Source: Bradyrhizobium sp.
GTDB lineage: Bacteria > Pseudomonadota > Alphaproteobacteria > Rhizobiales > Xanthobacteraceae
DNA: 64,000 bases
Direction: 5' to 3'
Assembly (NCBI RefSeq): GCF_016219575.1
Contig: NZ_JACRMG010000009.1
Coordinates: 1,116,001 to 1,180,000, forward strand
A program made the translations under genes and the position numbers. The notes beneath the pieces are model-generated. The model was not told the origin of the DNA and ran no database searches. It saw only the letters and a list, made by a program, of their open reading frames with translations. The stretch's first letter is position 1. Every line of letters begins with the position of its first letter. Positions 53,601 through 61,673 of this stretch are shown here, piece after piece.

Positions 53601-54003
53601 TGTCAGGCACGGCCGCATCCGCGGTCGCCCGCAATTGCTCCGTGCGCGCGGCATCGGGCTTCTGCTGATCGAGGATGGCCGTAATGTCGGAGACCGTGCG
53701 CGGCGGCGCGACCAGGCTCACCGGTGCGACCTTGGCGATATCGGCTGCGGTAGGCGCCTCCTCAGGCTTTGCAGCCGCCTTCGGCAACGATTTCTCCATC
53801 GCCGCCTGGACGCAGGCCTGCACCTTTGGCTTGGCCTTCTCGAAGCAGGCTTCGCGGCTGCCGCCGCCGCGCATGCACGCCACCACGATGGGCCTGCCGA
53901 CGCTCTCGCGACAGCCTTCGATCACCTGCTTGGGATTGGCGGCCGAGGCAGGAGCCACGGCAAGCAGGAAAACAGCTACTGCGGCAATTCGTCCAGCATC
54001 CAT
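50683..54003 (-). CDS. Secreted TPR-CHAT cysteine protease (paralogue 2)
   Basis: 1106 residues from MDAGRIAAVAV, chosen because it begins a signal peptide (1-22, ASA-AN); the open frame continues 24 codons upstream. The layout repeats paralogue 1: four cysteines (CRESVGRPIVVACM, then EACFEKAKPKVQACV), helical TPR-like region (about 120-600), and a CHAT domain with H950 (FATHG) and C1001 (LSACNTG). The mid-protein TPR parts have diverged far more than the CHAT domains. Probably the first gene of the operon; its promoter would lie in the hairpin-rich gap upstream of it. Confidence 0.88.
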   Translation of the reverse strand: MDAGRIAAVAVFLLAVAPASAANPKQVIEGCRESVGRPIVVACMRGGGSREACFEKAKPKVQACVQAAMEKSLPKAAAKPEEAPTAADIAKVAPVSLVAPPRTVSDITAILDQQKPDAARTEQLRATADAAVPDNLKGLQLADFHYKRGQARAQLGRNEEALADAELAVSNGKGADYHAVLSRYEQFLMRRLRDAGQHKRANEIVTSQVAAFSTKGKGRLYGLNFGFLSGAIRNGDINAAEGYAARNRTMLAEDRRRPNFPIYGANWQAYVHDGDARVAEARGQYAEAEANYRKAAASYLESLKYLAQWESKPPEGEIERAADWALALEGRVKVRQGRVGEGEADVRRALLNRLGKSGKYHVDTAGVLSVLVFVVQEQGRYQDAEQLQRQVIDIYTGLGYPAESGVMVSAQSYLAQIISLQRRYDEASKLYDQIDVWTAKWEPKRREAITSGLSRVSVLLTQGDAANALEIAQRTYERERSRSGDKSHITAVARGFYAIALARASKPAEALQAFKESLPVLLTPTGGGDDDSGATAAAREGRTRFVLEGYLRVLAVNPALAGPNVAEETFGFADLLRGQAVQRALQASSARSATDNPELANLIRASQDGEKKIGAAVAALNNMLSLPPEERDEKAVKAIQAEINSLQNARAQALKNIAQKFPQYGNLVNPPPPAVADLQKQLADDEAMLSFYFGRFDSFVWVTRRDGPVKFSRLGITLGDLNSKVTKLREALEPKAAMISDIPPFDVGLASELYGSLLKGTEADWKPAKNLIVVTNGALGLLPLSLLPTAPAEIKKDDDPLFSSYRNVPWLARTHAVTVVPSVSALQTLRKLPAGKTTRQELIAFGDPWFNKDQAEEAGKPEKPVQVADTSAAMRGKPLKRRNSPQLDDADKADIGMLPRLPDTADELRSIALALQADPTKVLNLGKDANEKAVKSADLSGFKIVAFATHGLVPGELDGLTQPALALSAPSVSGGEGDGLLTMEEILSLKLDADWVVLSACNTGAGAGAGAEAASGLGRAFFYAGTRALLVTNWSVHSQSAKDLITDLFKRQADDPRLTRGEALRQAMVALMDGKGFVDASGNTEFTYAHPLFWAPYTIIGDGGRR

Positions 54004-54060
54004 AATGACCCCCGCGATGAAATGATCGCGCACTTCAAAGCGGGTAATTGAGGACAAAGA

Positions 54061-54148
54061 ATCCAGCGCGGTCAAGCAGCGCGCTGGATCACATCTTGAT
54101 CACATCACACAGGATGGAACCGCAGGTTCCACGTCAGGCTCGCTGACG
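54061..54148. repeat. Three consecutive perfect hairpins between clpP and the CHAT operon
   Basis: ATCCAGCGCG/CGCGCTGGAT (54061-70 with 54080-89), TGGAACC-GCA-GGTTCCA (54115-31) and CGTCAG-GCTCG-CTGACG (54132-48). Between the first two is a direct repeat GATCACATC. On the minus strand the first hairpin is followed by TCTTTGTC and may end clpP transcription. Confidence 0.7.
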
Positions 54149-54176
54149 CTTCGCCAAAGGGCAACCATGCGTTGTG

Positions 54177-54812
54177 TTACGCCGCTTTTGCTGAAGCGGG
54201 GTCTTCAGGGCGCTTGTCGATCACCTTGTCGACGAGACCGAACGCCTTGGCGTCATCGGCGGTGAGGAACTTGTCGCGCTCCAGCGCATCCTCGATCGCC
54301 TTGTAGGTCTGGCCGGTGTGCTTCACGTAGATCTCGTTGAGACGCTTCTTGAGATTCAGGATCTCCTGGGCGTGCAGCATGATGTCGGTGGCCTGGCCCT
54401 GGAAGCCGCCGGAGGGCTGGTGCACCATGATGCGGGAGTTCGGCAGCGAGAAGCGCATGTCCTTTTCACCGGCCGCGAGCAAGAGCGAGCCCATCGAGGC
54501 CGCCTGCCCCGTGCACAGCGTCGACACCGGCGGGCGGATGAACTGCATGGTGTCGTAGATCGCAAGGCCCGACGTCACCACGCCGCCCGGCGAGTTGATG
54601 TACATCGAGATTTCCTTCTTCGGGTTGTCGGCCTCCAGGAACAGCAGCTGGGCGACGACCAGCGTCGACATGCCGTCCTCGACCGGACCGGTCACGAAGA
54701 TGATGCGCTCCTTCAGGAGGCGCGAGAAAATGTCGTAGGCGCGTTCACCGCGATTGGTCTGCTCGACCACCATCGGCACGAGGTTCATGTAGGTTTCAAC
54801 GGGATCGCGCAT
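54177..54812 (-). CDS. clpP: ClpP, proteolytic subunit of ClpXP
   Basis: Serine protease, 211 residues. Catalytic Ser in [16 protein letters not shown] near residue 106, His in [14 protein letters not shown] near 131, and Asp near 180 in the [16 protein letters not shown] region. Length and motifs are normal for the housekeeping ClpP. It follows tig on the same strand, in the usual order tig-clpP. Its usual downstream neighbour clpX is displaced by the CHAT operon. Confidence 0.97.
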   Translation of the reverse strand: MRDPVETYMNLVPMVVEQTNRGERAYDIFSRLLKERIIFVTGPVEDGMSTLVVAQLLFLEADNPKKEISMYINSPGGVVTSGLAIYDTMQFIRPPVSTLCTGQAASMGSLLLAAGEKDMRFSLPNSRIMVHQPSGGFQGQATDIMLHAQEILNLKKRLNEIYVKHTGQTYKAIEDALERDKFLTADDAKAFGLVDKVIDKRPEDPASAKAA

Positions 54813-54989
54813 GAGTCACCTTGAGTGATGCCAGAGAAGGACTGTTCGAAGAGATATGGCCGAAATTCCGGCCGGCAAGGCCGGGCCGCCGGCCGGATAC
54901 GCGTACCAGTTCAAGCTGATTCGGAACCGAAGGCCTAGCGACGGATGCCGCCGCCGGGCCGGTTTCGCCGTTCATCCTTAACTGCCAGA

Positions 54990-55083
54990 GCTTCGGTTCT
55001 GATCGAATCAGAACCGAAGCCCTAGATTCTTGATTTGACGCGCTTTCTTCACGCGAACCGGTATCCACTTCGCTTGAAAACGC
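54990..55083. repeat. Palindromic repeat element, family B (copy 2)
   Basis: GCTTCGGTTCTGAT-CGA-ATCAGAACCGAAGC (54990-55020) is a perfect 14-bp inverted repeat. The same tail as at 1661-1719 follows (TTGACGCGCTTTCTTCACGC, then the AACCGGTATCCACTTCGCT block). It sits at the 3' end of tig. Confidence 0.85.
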
Positions 55084-55088
55084 TGCAA

Positions 55089-56450
55089 TCAGGCGGCAGT
55101 CTTCTCGTCTTCCTCTTCCTTGAAGAGCTCCTCGCGGCTGAGCTTCTTCTCGGTCACATTGGCGAGCTCGAGCAGGAAGTCGACAACCTTGTCCTCATAG
55201 ATCGGTGCACGAAGCTGGGCGAGCGCATTGGCATTGTTGCGATAATAGTCCCAGACTTCCTTTTCGCGGCCCGGCATCGAGCGGGCGCGCTCGATCACGG
55301 CGCGGCTGACCTCGTCTTCGGTGACGGTGATCTTGTTCTTCTCGCCGATCTCCGAGAGCACGAGCCCGAGGCGGACGCGGCGGTCGGCAATCTTCTGGTA
55401 CTCTTCCTTAGCCGCCTCTTCGGTGGTGTTCTCGTCGGCAAAGCTCTTGCCGCTCGATTCCATCTCGGCCTTGATCGAATTCCACATCAGATTGAATTCC
55501 TCGGCGACCAGCGACGGCGGCGCCTCGAATCTGTGGCTCTCGTCGAGGCGGTCGAGCAGCGCGCGCTTGACGCGCTGGCGGATCGCGCCGGCGAATTCGG
55601 CCTTCAGGCGGTCGCGGGCGGCTTCCTTCAGCTTGTCGAGCGATTCGAGGCCAAGCGACTTGGCGAATTCGTCGTCGATCACGGTCTCGCCCGGCGCTTC
55701 GATCGCCGTCGCCGTAGTCTCGAACTCGGCCGGCTGGCCGGCGAGCTTTTCGCTCGCATAGTTCTTGGGGAAGGACACCTTGATCGTGCGGGTCTCGCCG
55801 ACGCCGATGCCGATCATCTGGTCCTCGAAGCCCGGGATGAACTGACCCGAACCGATCACGAGCTGGATGCCCTCGCCGGTGCCGCCGTCGAAGGCGACGC
55901 CGTCGATGGTGCCCTTGAAATTGATGGTGACGCGGTCGCCGCTCTCGGCCTTGGCGCCCTCGGCCCTCGCCGCAAAGGGACGGCTCTGATCGGCGATGCG
56001 CTTGATCGCGTCATCGACGTCGCCATCCAGCACGTCGACCACGGGCTTTTCGACAGTGAAGCTCTTGAAGTCGGCGAGCACGATCGGCGGCACCACCTCG
56101 ATCGCAACCGTGTAGGTCAGATCGCTCTTGCCCGACAGGAGCTCTTCGACTTCCTTTGCTTCGGTCGGCATCGTCACCTTGGGCTCGGAAGCCAGGCGGA
56201 AGCCACGCTCGTTGAAAATCTTGTTGTTGGCGTCGCGGATGGTCTCGTCGATGGTCTCGGCCATGACCGAGCGGCCATAGATCTTCTTCAGATGCGCCAC
56301 CGGCACCTTGCCCGGACGGAAGCCGTTGAGGCGGACCTTGTCCTTGAGATCGACGAGGCGCGCGTCCGCCTTGGCGTCGAGATCGGTCGCGGGAACGCTG
56401 ACCTTGAATTCGTGCTTCAGTCCCTCGGAAAGGGTTTCAGTGACCTGCAT
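55089..56450 (-). CDS. tig: Trigger factor
   Basis: Ribosome-bound chaperone and peptidyl-prolyl isomerase, 453 residues. The ribosome-binding signature is the [17 protein letters not shown] stretch (about 44-60). The FKBP-type domain is near 150-245 ([35 protein letters not shown]), followed by the helical C-terminal arms. It starts the tig-clpP order on this strand. Confidence 0.97.
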   Translation of the reverse strand: MQVTETLSEGLKHEFKVSVPATDLDAKADARLVDLKDKVRLNGFRPGKVPVAHLKKIYGRSVMAETIDETIRDANNKIFNERGFRLASEPKVTMPTEAKEVEELLSGKSDLTYTVAIEVVPPIVLADFKSFTVEKPVVDVLDGDVDDAIKRIADQSRPFAARAEGAKAESGDRVTINFKGTIDGVAFDGGTGEGIQLVIGSGQFIPGFEDQMIGIGVGETRTIKVSFPKNYASEKLAGQPAEFETTATAIEAPGETVIDDEFAKSLGLESLDKLKEAARDRLKAEFAGAIRQRVKRALLDRLDESHRFEAPPSLVAEEFNLMWNSIKAEMESSGKSFADENTTEEAAKEEYQKIADRRVRLGLVLSEIGEKNKITVTEDEVSRAVIERARSMPGREKEVWDYYRNNANALAQLRAPIYEDKVVDFLLELANVTEKKLSREELFKEEEDEKTAA

Positions 56451-56609
56451 CGTCGTCTTCTTCCGCGTTCGTCCGGCTCTTGCGAGCCGAGATTGTCAAA
56501 ATGTTCGGCGCCCGGCCGTCTTGGCCTGCGCCAGTGGTTTGGCGAACCAATATCCCCGTTCGGGAAAAGAGGTCCGCCGGAAATCGTCGGGCAAACGCCT
56601 GAAAGCGCT

Positions 56610-56694
56610 TGGTGCGGGCGGAGGGACTCGAACCCCCACAACTTTCGTCACTGGAACCTAAATCCAGCGCGTCTACCAGTTCCGCCACGCCCGC
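56610..56694 (-). tRNA. tRNA-Leu (TAG)
   Basis: 85 bases with encoded CCA and the long variable arm of class II tRNAs. Acceptor GCGGGCG pairs with CGCCCGC, the anticodon loop TTTAGGT contains TAG, and the T-arm is GGGGGTTCGAGTCCCTC. Confidence 0.97.
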
Positions 56695-56846
56695 TGATAA
56701 CATCAGTGGTCCGGCCGCGATGCCGCGGGCGGCGGCTTATAGCATGCAGCCGCAGCTTCGCAGCAAAAAAATGGCCCGTCCCGGCCGCATTGGGCCAATG
56801 CGCCGCAACTGGACATTCCAGCTCAAAAATGGTCCGGATCGGGCTC

Positions 56847-58151
56847 ATGGCAAGGCAGATTTCGCGGATGGACCGGCGCGAGCTGATGGCGGGGATCGGG
56901 GCGACCTCGCTCGGCCTGCTGCTGCCCGGCGGAAGCGTCGCGCAGGGAAGCCCAGCCGTCGCCATCAGGGCTCGCCAGGGAAGCCTGAACCTCCGTTCCG
57001 GAGGTCCGGAAACGCCGGTCTGGTTGCTCGACGCCCCGGAGCTGCGCTTTCGCCGCGGCGACAATCTGCAGCTGGAGTTCGCCAATGACCTGACGGTCCC
57101 TGCGGGTCTCGATTGGCGCGGGATCGACGGGGTTCCGGCCATCGAGCCGCTCATCGGCCGCCGGCTGCTGGCAGCGGCAGGCTGGGAAAAAGTCCGGATT
57201 CCATTGCGTCACGCCGGGACCTTCCTGTGCGACATGAGCCTGCTGGAGGTTAAGGATGCGCTGCCGGCGCGAGGCAAGCCCGTGGTGGTCGCCGAAAGCG
57301 AGCCCGTCAGCGTCGATCGCGACGAGGTGCTCCTGGTCGAGGAATGGCGGTTACGGGCAGACGGGAGGGCGGCCGTGCCGGGCACGGACGCAACCGAAAC
57401 CATGGTCTCCTACACACTTAACGGGAAGCCCTCACCGGACTTTTCAGCCCGGTCCAATGAGCGCCTCCGACTTCGCTTCATCAACGGCAGCCGGCGCAGC
57501 GTCATCGCGCTGAAACTGGAATCGGTCGACGTCACGGTCATGGCGATCGACAGCCAGCCGGCCGAGCCATTCCTGGCCCGCAACGGCGCGCTGGTACTGG
57601 CTCCGGGCAGCCGGGTCGACGCCTTTGTCGACGTGACCGCCCCGCCGGGCTCGAACCTCAAGATCCTGCTTCATGAAGGCAAGCAGGCCCGGACAATCGG
57701 TTTCATCATCGTCTCGCGCGACCCGCCCGCGCGTGCGGCACCGCTGCCGCCTCCTCCTCCGTTGCCGTCCAACGGGCTGCCGGCGCGGCTTGATCTCAAG
57801 AATGCGCTCCGCGCCGATCTCGCGTTGAACGGGCCTGAGTGGATTGCAACCGCAAGCATTGCCATCTCGCTACAGCCGGCCTTCCGCGCCAAGGCCGGGC
57901 GCACCGTCGTGCTCGCCCTGACCAACCGCACCGAGGTCGCCACCGTCTTTCGTCTGCACGGCCACCATTTCCGCCTGCTCGACCGGCTTGACGACGGCTG
58001 GAAGCCGTTCTGGCTCGATACGCTGGCGATCGAGCCCGGTCAGACCCAGCGCATCGCCTTTTCCGCCGAACATGCCGGGCACTGGCTGATCGAATCCGTC
58101 GCGACCGATTGGGCGGCACCGCGCTTCGTGCGATGGTACGCGGTTGAGTAA
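56847..58151 (+). CDS. Multicopper-oxidase-fold protein lacking most copper ligands
   Basis: 434 residues with a Tat-type signal (MDRRELMAGIGATSLGLLLPG from residue 8). Three cupredoxin domains can be traced by family landmarks, but the ligands are replaced. The usual HWHG is DWRGI (89-93), the usual YHSH is LCDMSL (127-132), the C-terminal HPxHxHG is reduced to RLHGHH (369-374) and the usual HCHxxxH is IESVATDW (415-422). It is therefore probably not an active laccase, and may be structural or an FtsP/SufI-like protein. ATG 56829 is an alternative start. It overlaps no gene and is followed 10 bases later by the racemase gene. Confidence 0.8.
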   Translation: MARQISRMDRRELMAGIGATSLGLLLPGGSVAQGSPAVAIRARQGSLNLRSGGPETPVWLLDAPELRFRRGDNLQLEFANDLTVPAGLDWRGIDGVPAIEPLIGRRLLAAAGWEKVRIPLRHAGTFLCDMSLLEVKDALPARGKPVVVAESEPVSVDRDEVLLVEEWRLRADGRAAVPGTDATETMVSYTLNGKPSPDFSARSNERLRLRFINGSRRSVIALKLESVDVTVMAIDSQPAEPFLARNGALVLAPGSRVDAFVDVTAPPGSNLKILLHEGKQARTIGFIIVSRDPPARAAPLPPPPPLPSNGLPARLDLKNALRADLALNGPEWIATASIAISLQPAFRAKAGRTVVLALTNRTEVATVFRLHGHHFRLLDRLDDGWKPFWLDTLAIEPGQTQRIAFSAEHAGHWLIESVATDWAAPRFVRWYAVE

Positions 58152-58161
58152 GGAAACCAAC

Positions 58162-59247
58162 ATGAGCAAATCGACTCCCGCGATCCGCAGCGTCAGGGCA
58201 CGAGCCGTGGTGGTGCCGCTCAAGCGTCCCGTGAAGAATGCGTTCGGCATATTCACCACCGGGCCGCTGGTGCTGATCGACGTCGAGACCGATCAGGGCG
58301 TCACCGGCCGCGCCTACATTTTTGCGTACGCCAACGTCACGCTGAAGCCGCTGGTGCATCTGGTCGAGGAGATCGGCCGCGAACTCGTCGGCAAGCCGAT
58401 CGTGCCGTTCGAGCTGATGGCGGCGATGGACGCCAAATTCCGCCTGCTCGGCTGGCAGGGCCTGGTCGGCATGGCCGTGTGCGGCCTCGACATGGCCTAT
58501 TGGGATGCGCTCGGCCAGTGCGCCGGCAAGACGGTGGCCGAACTGCTCGGCGGATCGCCGAAGCCGATTCCTGCCTATGACAGCTATGGCGCCGTCGATC
58601 CCGTCAAGGACGAGAAGGACCTGCGCCGCTCGCTCGACCAGGGTTTTCGCGGCATCAAGATCAAGGGCGGCGACGGCGATGCCGACAACGACGAGCGCGT
58701 GGTCAGCGGCGTGCGCACCCTGCTCGGCCCCGACATCGCGCTGATGATCGACTTCAACCAGTCGCTCGATCCGGCCGAGGCCACGCGCCGCATCGAGCGG
58801 CTCGCGCCGTATGACCTGCACTGGATCGAGGAGCCGGTGGCGCAGGAGAACCTGCTCGGGCATGCCAAGGTGCGCGCGACCTCGCCGACGCCGATCCAGG
58901 CCGGCGAGAACTGGTGGTTCCCGCGCGGCTTCGCCGAGGCGATCTCGGCCGGCGCAAGCGACCTCATCATGCCGGACCTGATGAAGTGCGGCGGCATCAC
59001 CGGCTGGATGCGCATCGCGGGGCAAGCCGAAGCCGCATCGATTCCGCAATCGAGCCATCTCTTTGCGGAGGCGAGCGCCCATGTGCTGGCGGTAACGCCA
59101 ACCGCGCACTGGCTGGAGTTTTTGGATTTTGCGGGCTCGATCCTCGCAAGGCCTGCCGAGATCGTCGACGGCACGCTCACCGCAAGCGGCCCCGGCCTCG
59201 GCCTCGAGTGGAACGAGGCGGCCGTGAAGAAGTATGTGATCGCGTAG
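58162..59247 (+). CDS. Mandelate racemase (enolase superfamily)
   Basis: 361 residues. Every catalytic position of the P. putida enzyme is matched, each shifted by two: KxK K166/K168, metal ligands D197, E223 and E249, the D272-H299 dyad, and E319. The surrounding motifs IKIKGG, MIDFNQSLD, WIEEP, AGENWW, SSHLF and TAHWLE also agree. It interconverts (R)- and (S)-mandelate or a close relative such as a hydroxyacid. AAGGAAACCAAC precedes the ATG. It follows the degenerate multicopper oxidase, a pairing that has no obvious pathway logic, and ends inside a palindromic repeat. Confidence 0.88.
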   Translation: MSKSTPAIRSVRARAVVVPLKRPVKNAFGIFTTGPLVLIDVETDQGVTGRAYIFAYANVTLKPLVHLVEEIGRELVGKPIVPFELMAAMDAKFRLLGWQGLVGMAVCGLDMAYWDALGQCAGKTVAELLGGSPKPIPAYDSYGAVDPVKDEKDLRRSLDQGFRGIKIKGGDGDADNDERVVSGVRTLLGPDIALMIDFNQSLDPAEATRRIERLAPYDLHWIEEPVAQENLLGHAKVRATSPTPIQAGENWWFPRGFAEAISAGASDLIMPDLMKCGGITGWMRIAGQAEAASIPQSSHLFAEASAHVLAVTPTAHWLEFLDFAGSILARPAEIVDGTLTASGPGLGLEWNEAAVKKYVIA

Positions 59248-59324
59248 GATGGGTGGAGCGAAGCGATACCCATCATCTCTCCGCGCCGGAGTTGATGGGT
59301 ATCGCTTCGCTCAACCCATCCTAC
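59244..59324. repeat. Long near-perfect palindrome at the mandelate racemase 3' end
   Basis: Arms 59244-59275 (GTAGGATGGGTGGAGCGAAG then CGATACCCATCA) and 59293-59324 pair over about 32 bases with a single mismatch, around a 17-base centre. The TAG stop codon of the racemase gene is inside the left arm. It separates two convergent genes and may act as a bidirectional terminator. Confidence 0.85.
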
Positions 59325-59328
59325 GGAT

Positions 59329-60828
59329 CTAATACTCGATGCCGAACTGGTCATAGAGCCGGCGGAACACCGCCGGCATCACCTCCGGCAGATCCTCCGC
59401 GATCAGGCCGGGACCCGCCTCGCGCGCGGCCTCGCCATGCATCCATACGCCGATGCTGGCGGCCTCGAAGGCCGGCACGCCCTGTGCCAGCAGGCCTGCG
59501 ATGATGCCGGCCAGCACGTCGCCGGCGCCGGCGGTGGCCAGCCACGGCGGCGCGTTGGCGGCAATGGTGGCGCGGCCGCCGGGCGCGGCCACCACCGTGT
59601 CGGCGCCCTTGAGCAGCACGACGGCGCCGGCGCGCTGCGCGGCGTCGCGCGCGCGTTCGAGCTTGGAACGGCCGGGATTCTTGTTGCTGATGTCGGAAAA
59701 CAGCCGCGGAAACTCGCCTTCATGCGGGGTCAGCACGACATGGGTATCGGCCGATGTCCGTATGGACTCGAACAGGCGATCCGGCGCCTCGGCAAAACTC
59801 GTCAGCGCATCGGCATCCAGCACCAGATGCTTTTGCGCCGACAGCGCCGTGTGCACGAAGTCGCGGGTGCGCTCGCCGATCCCGGCACCCGGCCCGATCA
59901 CGCAGGCATTGAAACGCCGGTCGTGAAGGAATTCCGCGAACTCCATCGGCGTGTCCACGGGGCGCACCATCACGGCCGTCAACACTGCCGCGTTCACCGC
60001 CAGCGCCTCGCGCGGCGAGGCCACCGTCACCAGTCCCGCGCCCGCACGCAACGCGCCGCGCGCTGCAAGGCGCGCTGCGCCGGTGGACGCCATCTCGCCC
60101 GACACGACCACCGCATGGCCGCGGGCATATTTGTGCCCGTCCATCCGCGGCACCGGAAACGACGCCTGCCAGGTGTCGGGGGCATTCTCCGATGTTTGCG
60201 GCTTGATCTCGTCCAGCACCGACCTCGCGATGCCGATATCGGCGACGTGAACGCGCCCGCAATGCATGCGACCCGGCAGCAGCAGATGCGCCGGCTTCCT
60301 GCGGAAGAAGGTCACGGTCTCGGTGGCACGGACGGCGGCGCCCATCACCAGACCCGTGGTCCCGTTGATGCCGCTCGGCAGGTCGACCGCCAGCACCGGC
60401 GCGCCATTGGCGTTGATGGCCTCGATCATCTCCTGCGGCTCGCCCTTGATGGGACGGTTGAGCCCGGCACCGAACAAGGCATCGATGATCAGCGCCGGCT
60501 TGCCGAGCGCCTGCGGATTGAACGGCAGCACCGGGTACTTCCAGCCGCGCGCAGCGGAGGCCGCATCGCCCTGCAGGCTGTCCCGTTCGCACAGCAGCAC
60601 CACGGAAACCTCGCGCCCGCGGGCGGCGAGCTCGGCCGCCGCCACGAAGCCGTCCCCGCCATTGTTGCCGCGGCCCGCAACCACGACGATCGGGCCTTCC
60701 TCGGCAAGGTCCATCGCGGCTTCCGCCACCGCCTGACCGGCGCTCAGCATCAACGCGAAGCCCGGTTTTCCCGCGGCGATCGTCAGATGGTCGGCGCGCT
60801 CCATTTCGGAGGTGGTGAGAACTTCCAT
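59329..60828 (-). CDS. nnr: Bifunctional NAD(P)H-hydrate epimerase / ADP-dependent NAD(P)H-hydrate dehydratase
   Basis: Repairs damaged NADHX/NADPHX. It has 499 residues in two domains. The YjeF N-terminal epimerase domain (about 1-215) shows VVAGRGNNGGDGFVAA and DALFGAGLNRP. The C-terminal ribokinase-like dehydratase domain (about 225-499) shows VVSGEMASTGAARLA, LTPHEGEFPRLF and the ATP-site AGAGDVLAGIIAGLLAQG. Both halves are intact. A single-gene unit convergent with the racemase gene. Confidence 0.95.
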   Translation of the reverse strand: MEVLTTSEMERADHLTIAAGKPGFALMLSAGQAVAEAAMDLAEEGPIVVVAGRGNNGGDGFVAAAELAARGREVSVVLLCERDSLQGDAASAARGWKYPVLPFNPQALGKPALIIDALFGAGLNRPIKGEPQEMIEAINANGAPVLAVDLPSGINGTTGLVMGAAVRATETVTFFRRKPAHLLLPGRMHCGRVHVADIGIARSVLDEIKPQTSENAPDTWQASFPVPRMDGHKYARGHAVVVSGEMASTGAARLAARGALRAGAGLVTVASPREALAVNAAVLTAVMVRPVDTPMEFAEFLHDRRFNACVIGPGAGIGERTRDFVHTALSAQKHLVLDADALTSFAEAPDRLFESIRTSADTHVVLTPHEGEFPRLFSDISNKNPGRSKLERARDAAQRAGAVVLLKGADTVVAAPGGRATIAANAPPWLATAGAGDVLAGIIAGLLAQGVPAFEAASIGVWMHGEAAREAGPGLIAEDLPEVMPAVFRRLYDQFGIEY

Positions 60829-61546
<718 letters not shown>

Positions 61547-61673
61547 GCCGGGTGCTATCCGGAATTTCGCGGCAAAAACAAGAAAAACAGGCTGCCCCAC
61601 GCGGCCTGATCTCGTTCGCGACCCACTCGCCTTTCACTCCAGGAAACCGACCCGTCAGAGATAAGGGGAATTC

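Noticed and set aside
47233..54003. gRAMP/Craspase (type III-E CRISPR) locus suggested by TPR-CHAT
   Set aside because: No CRISPR array, Cas7-11 or Cas1 is present, and both CHAT proteins have signal peptides.
55035..56846. Very long plus-strand frame running from 55035 into the multicopper-oxidase gene
   Set aside because: Its first 600 codons are the antisense of tig and of tRNA-Leu. The GC-rich codon usage keeps the opposite frame open. Only the part from 56847 has family similarity and a signal peptide.
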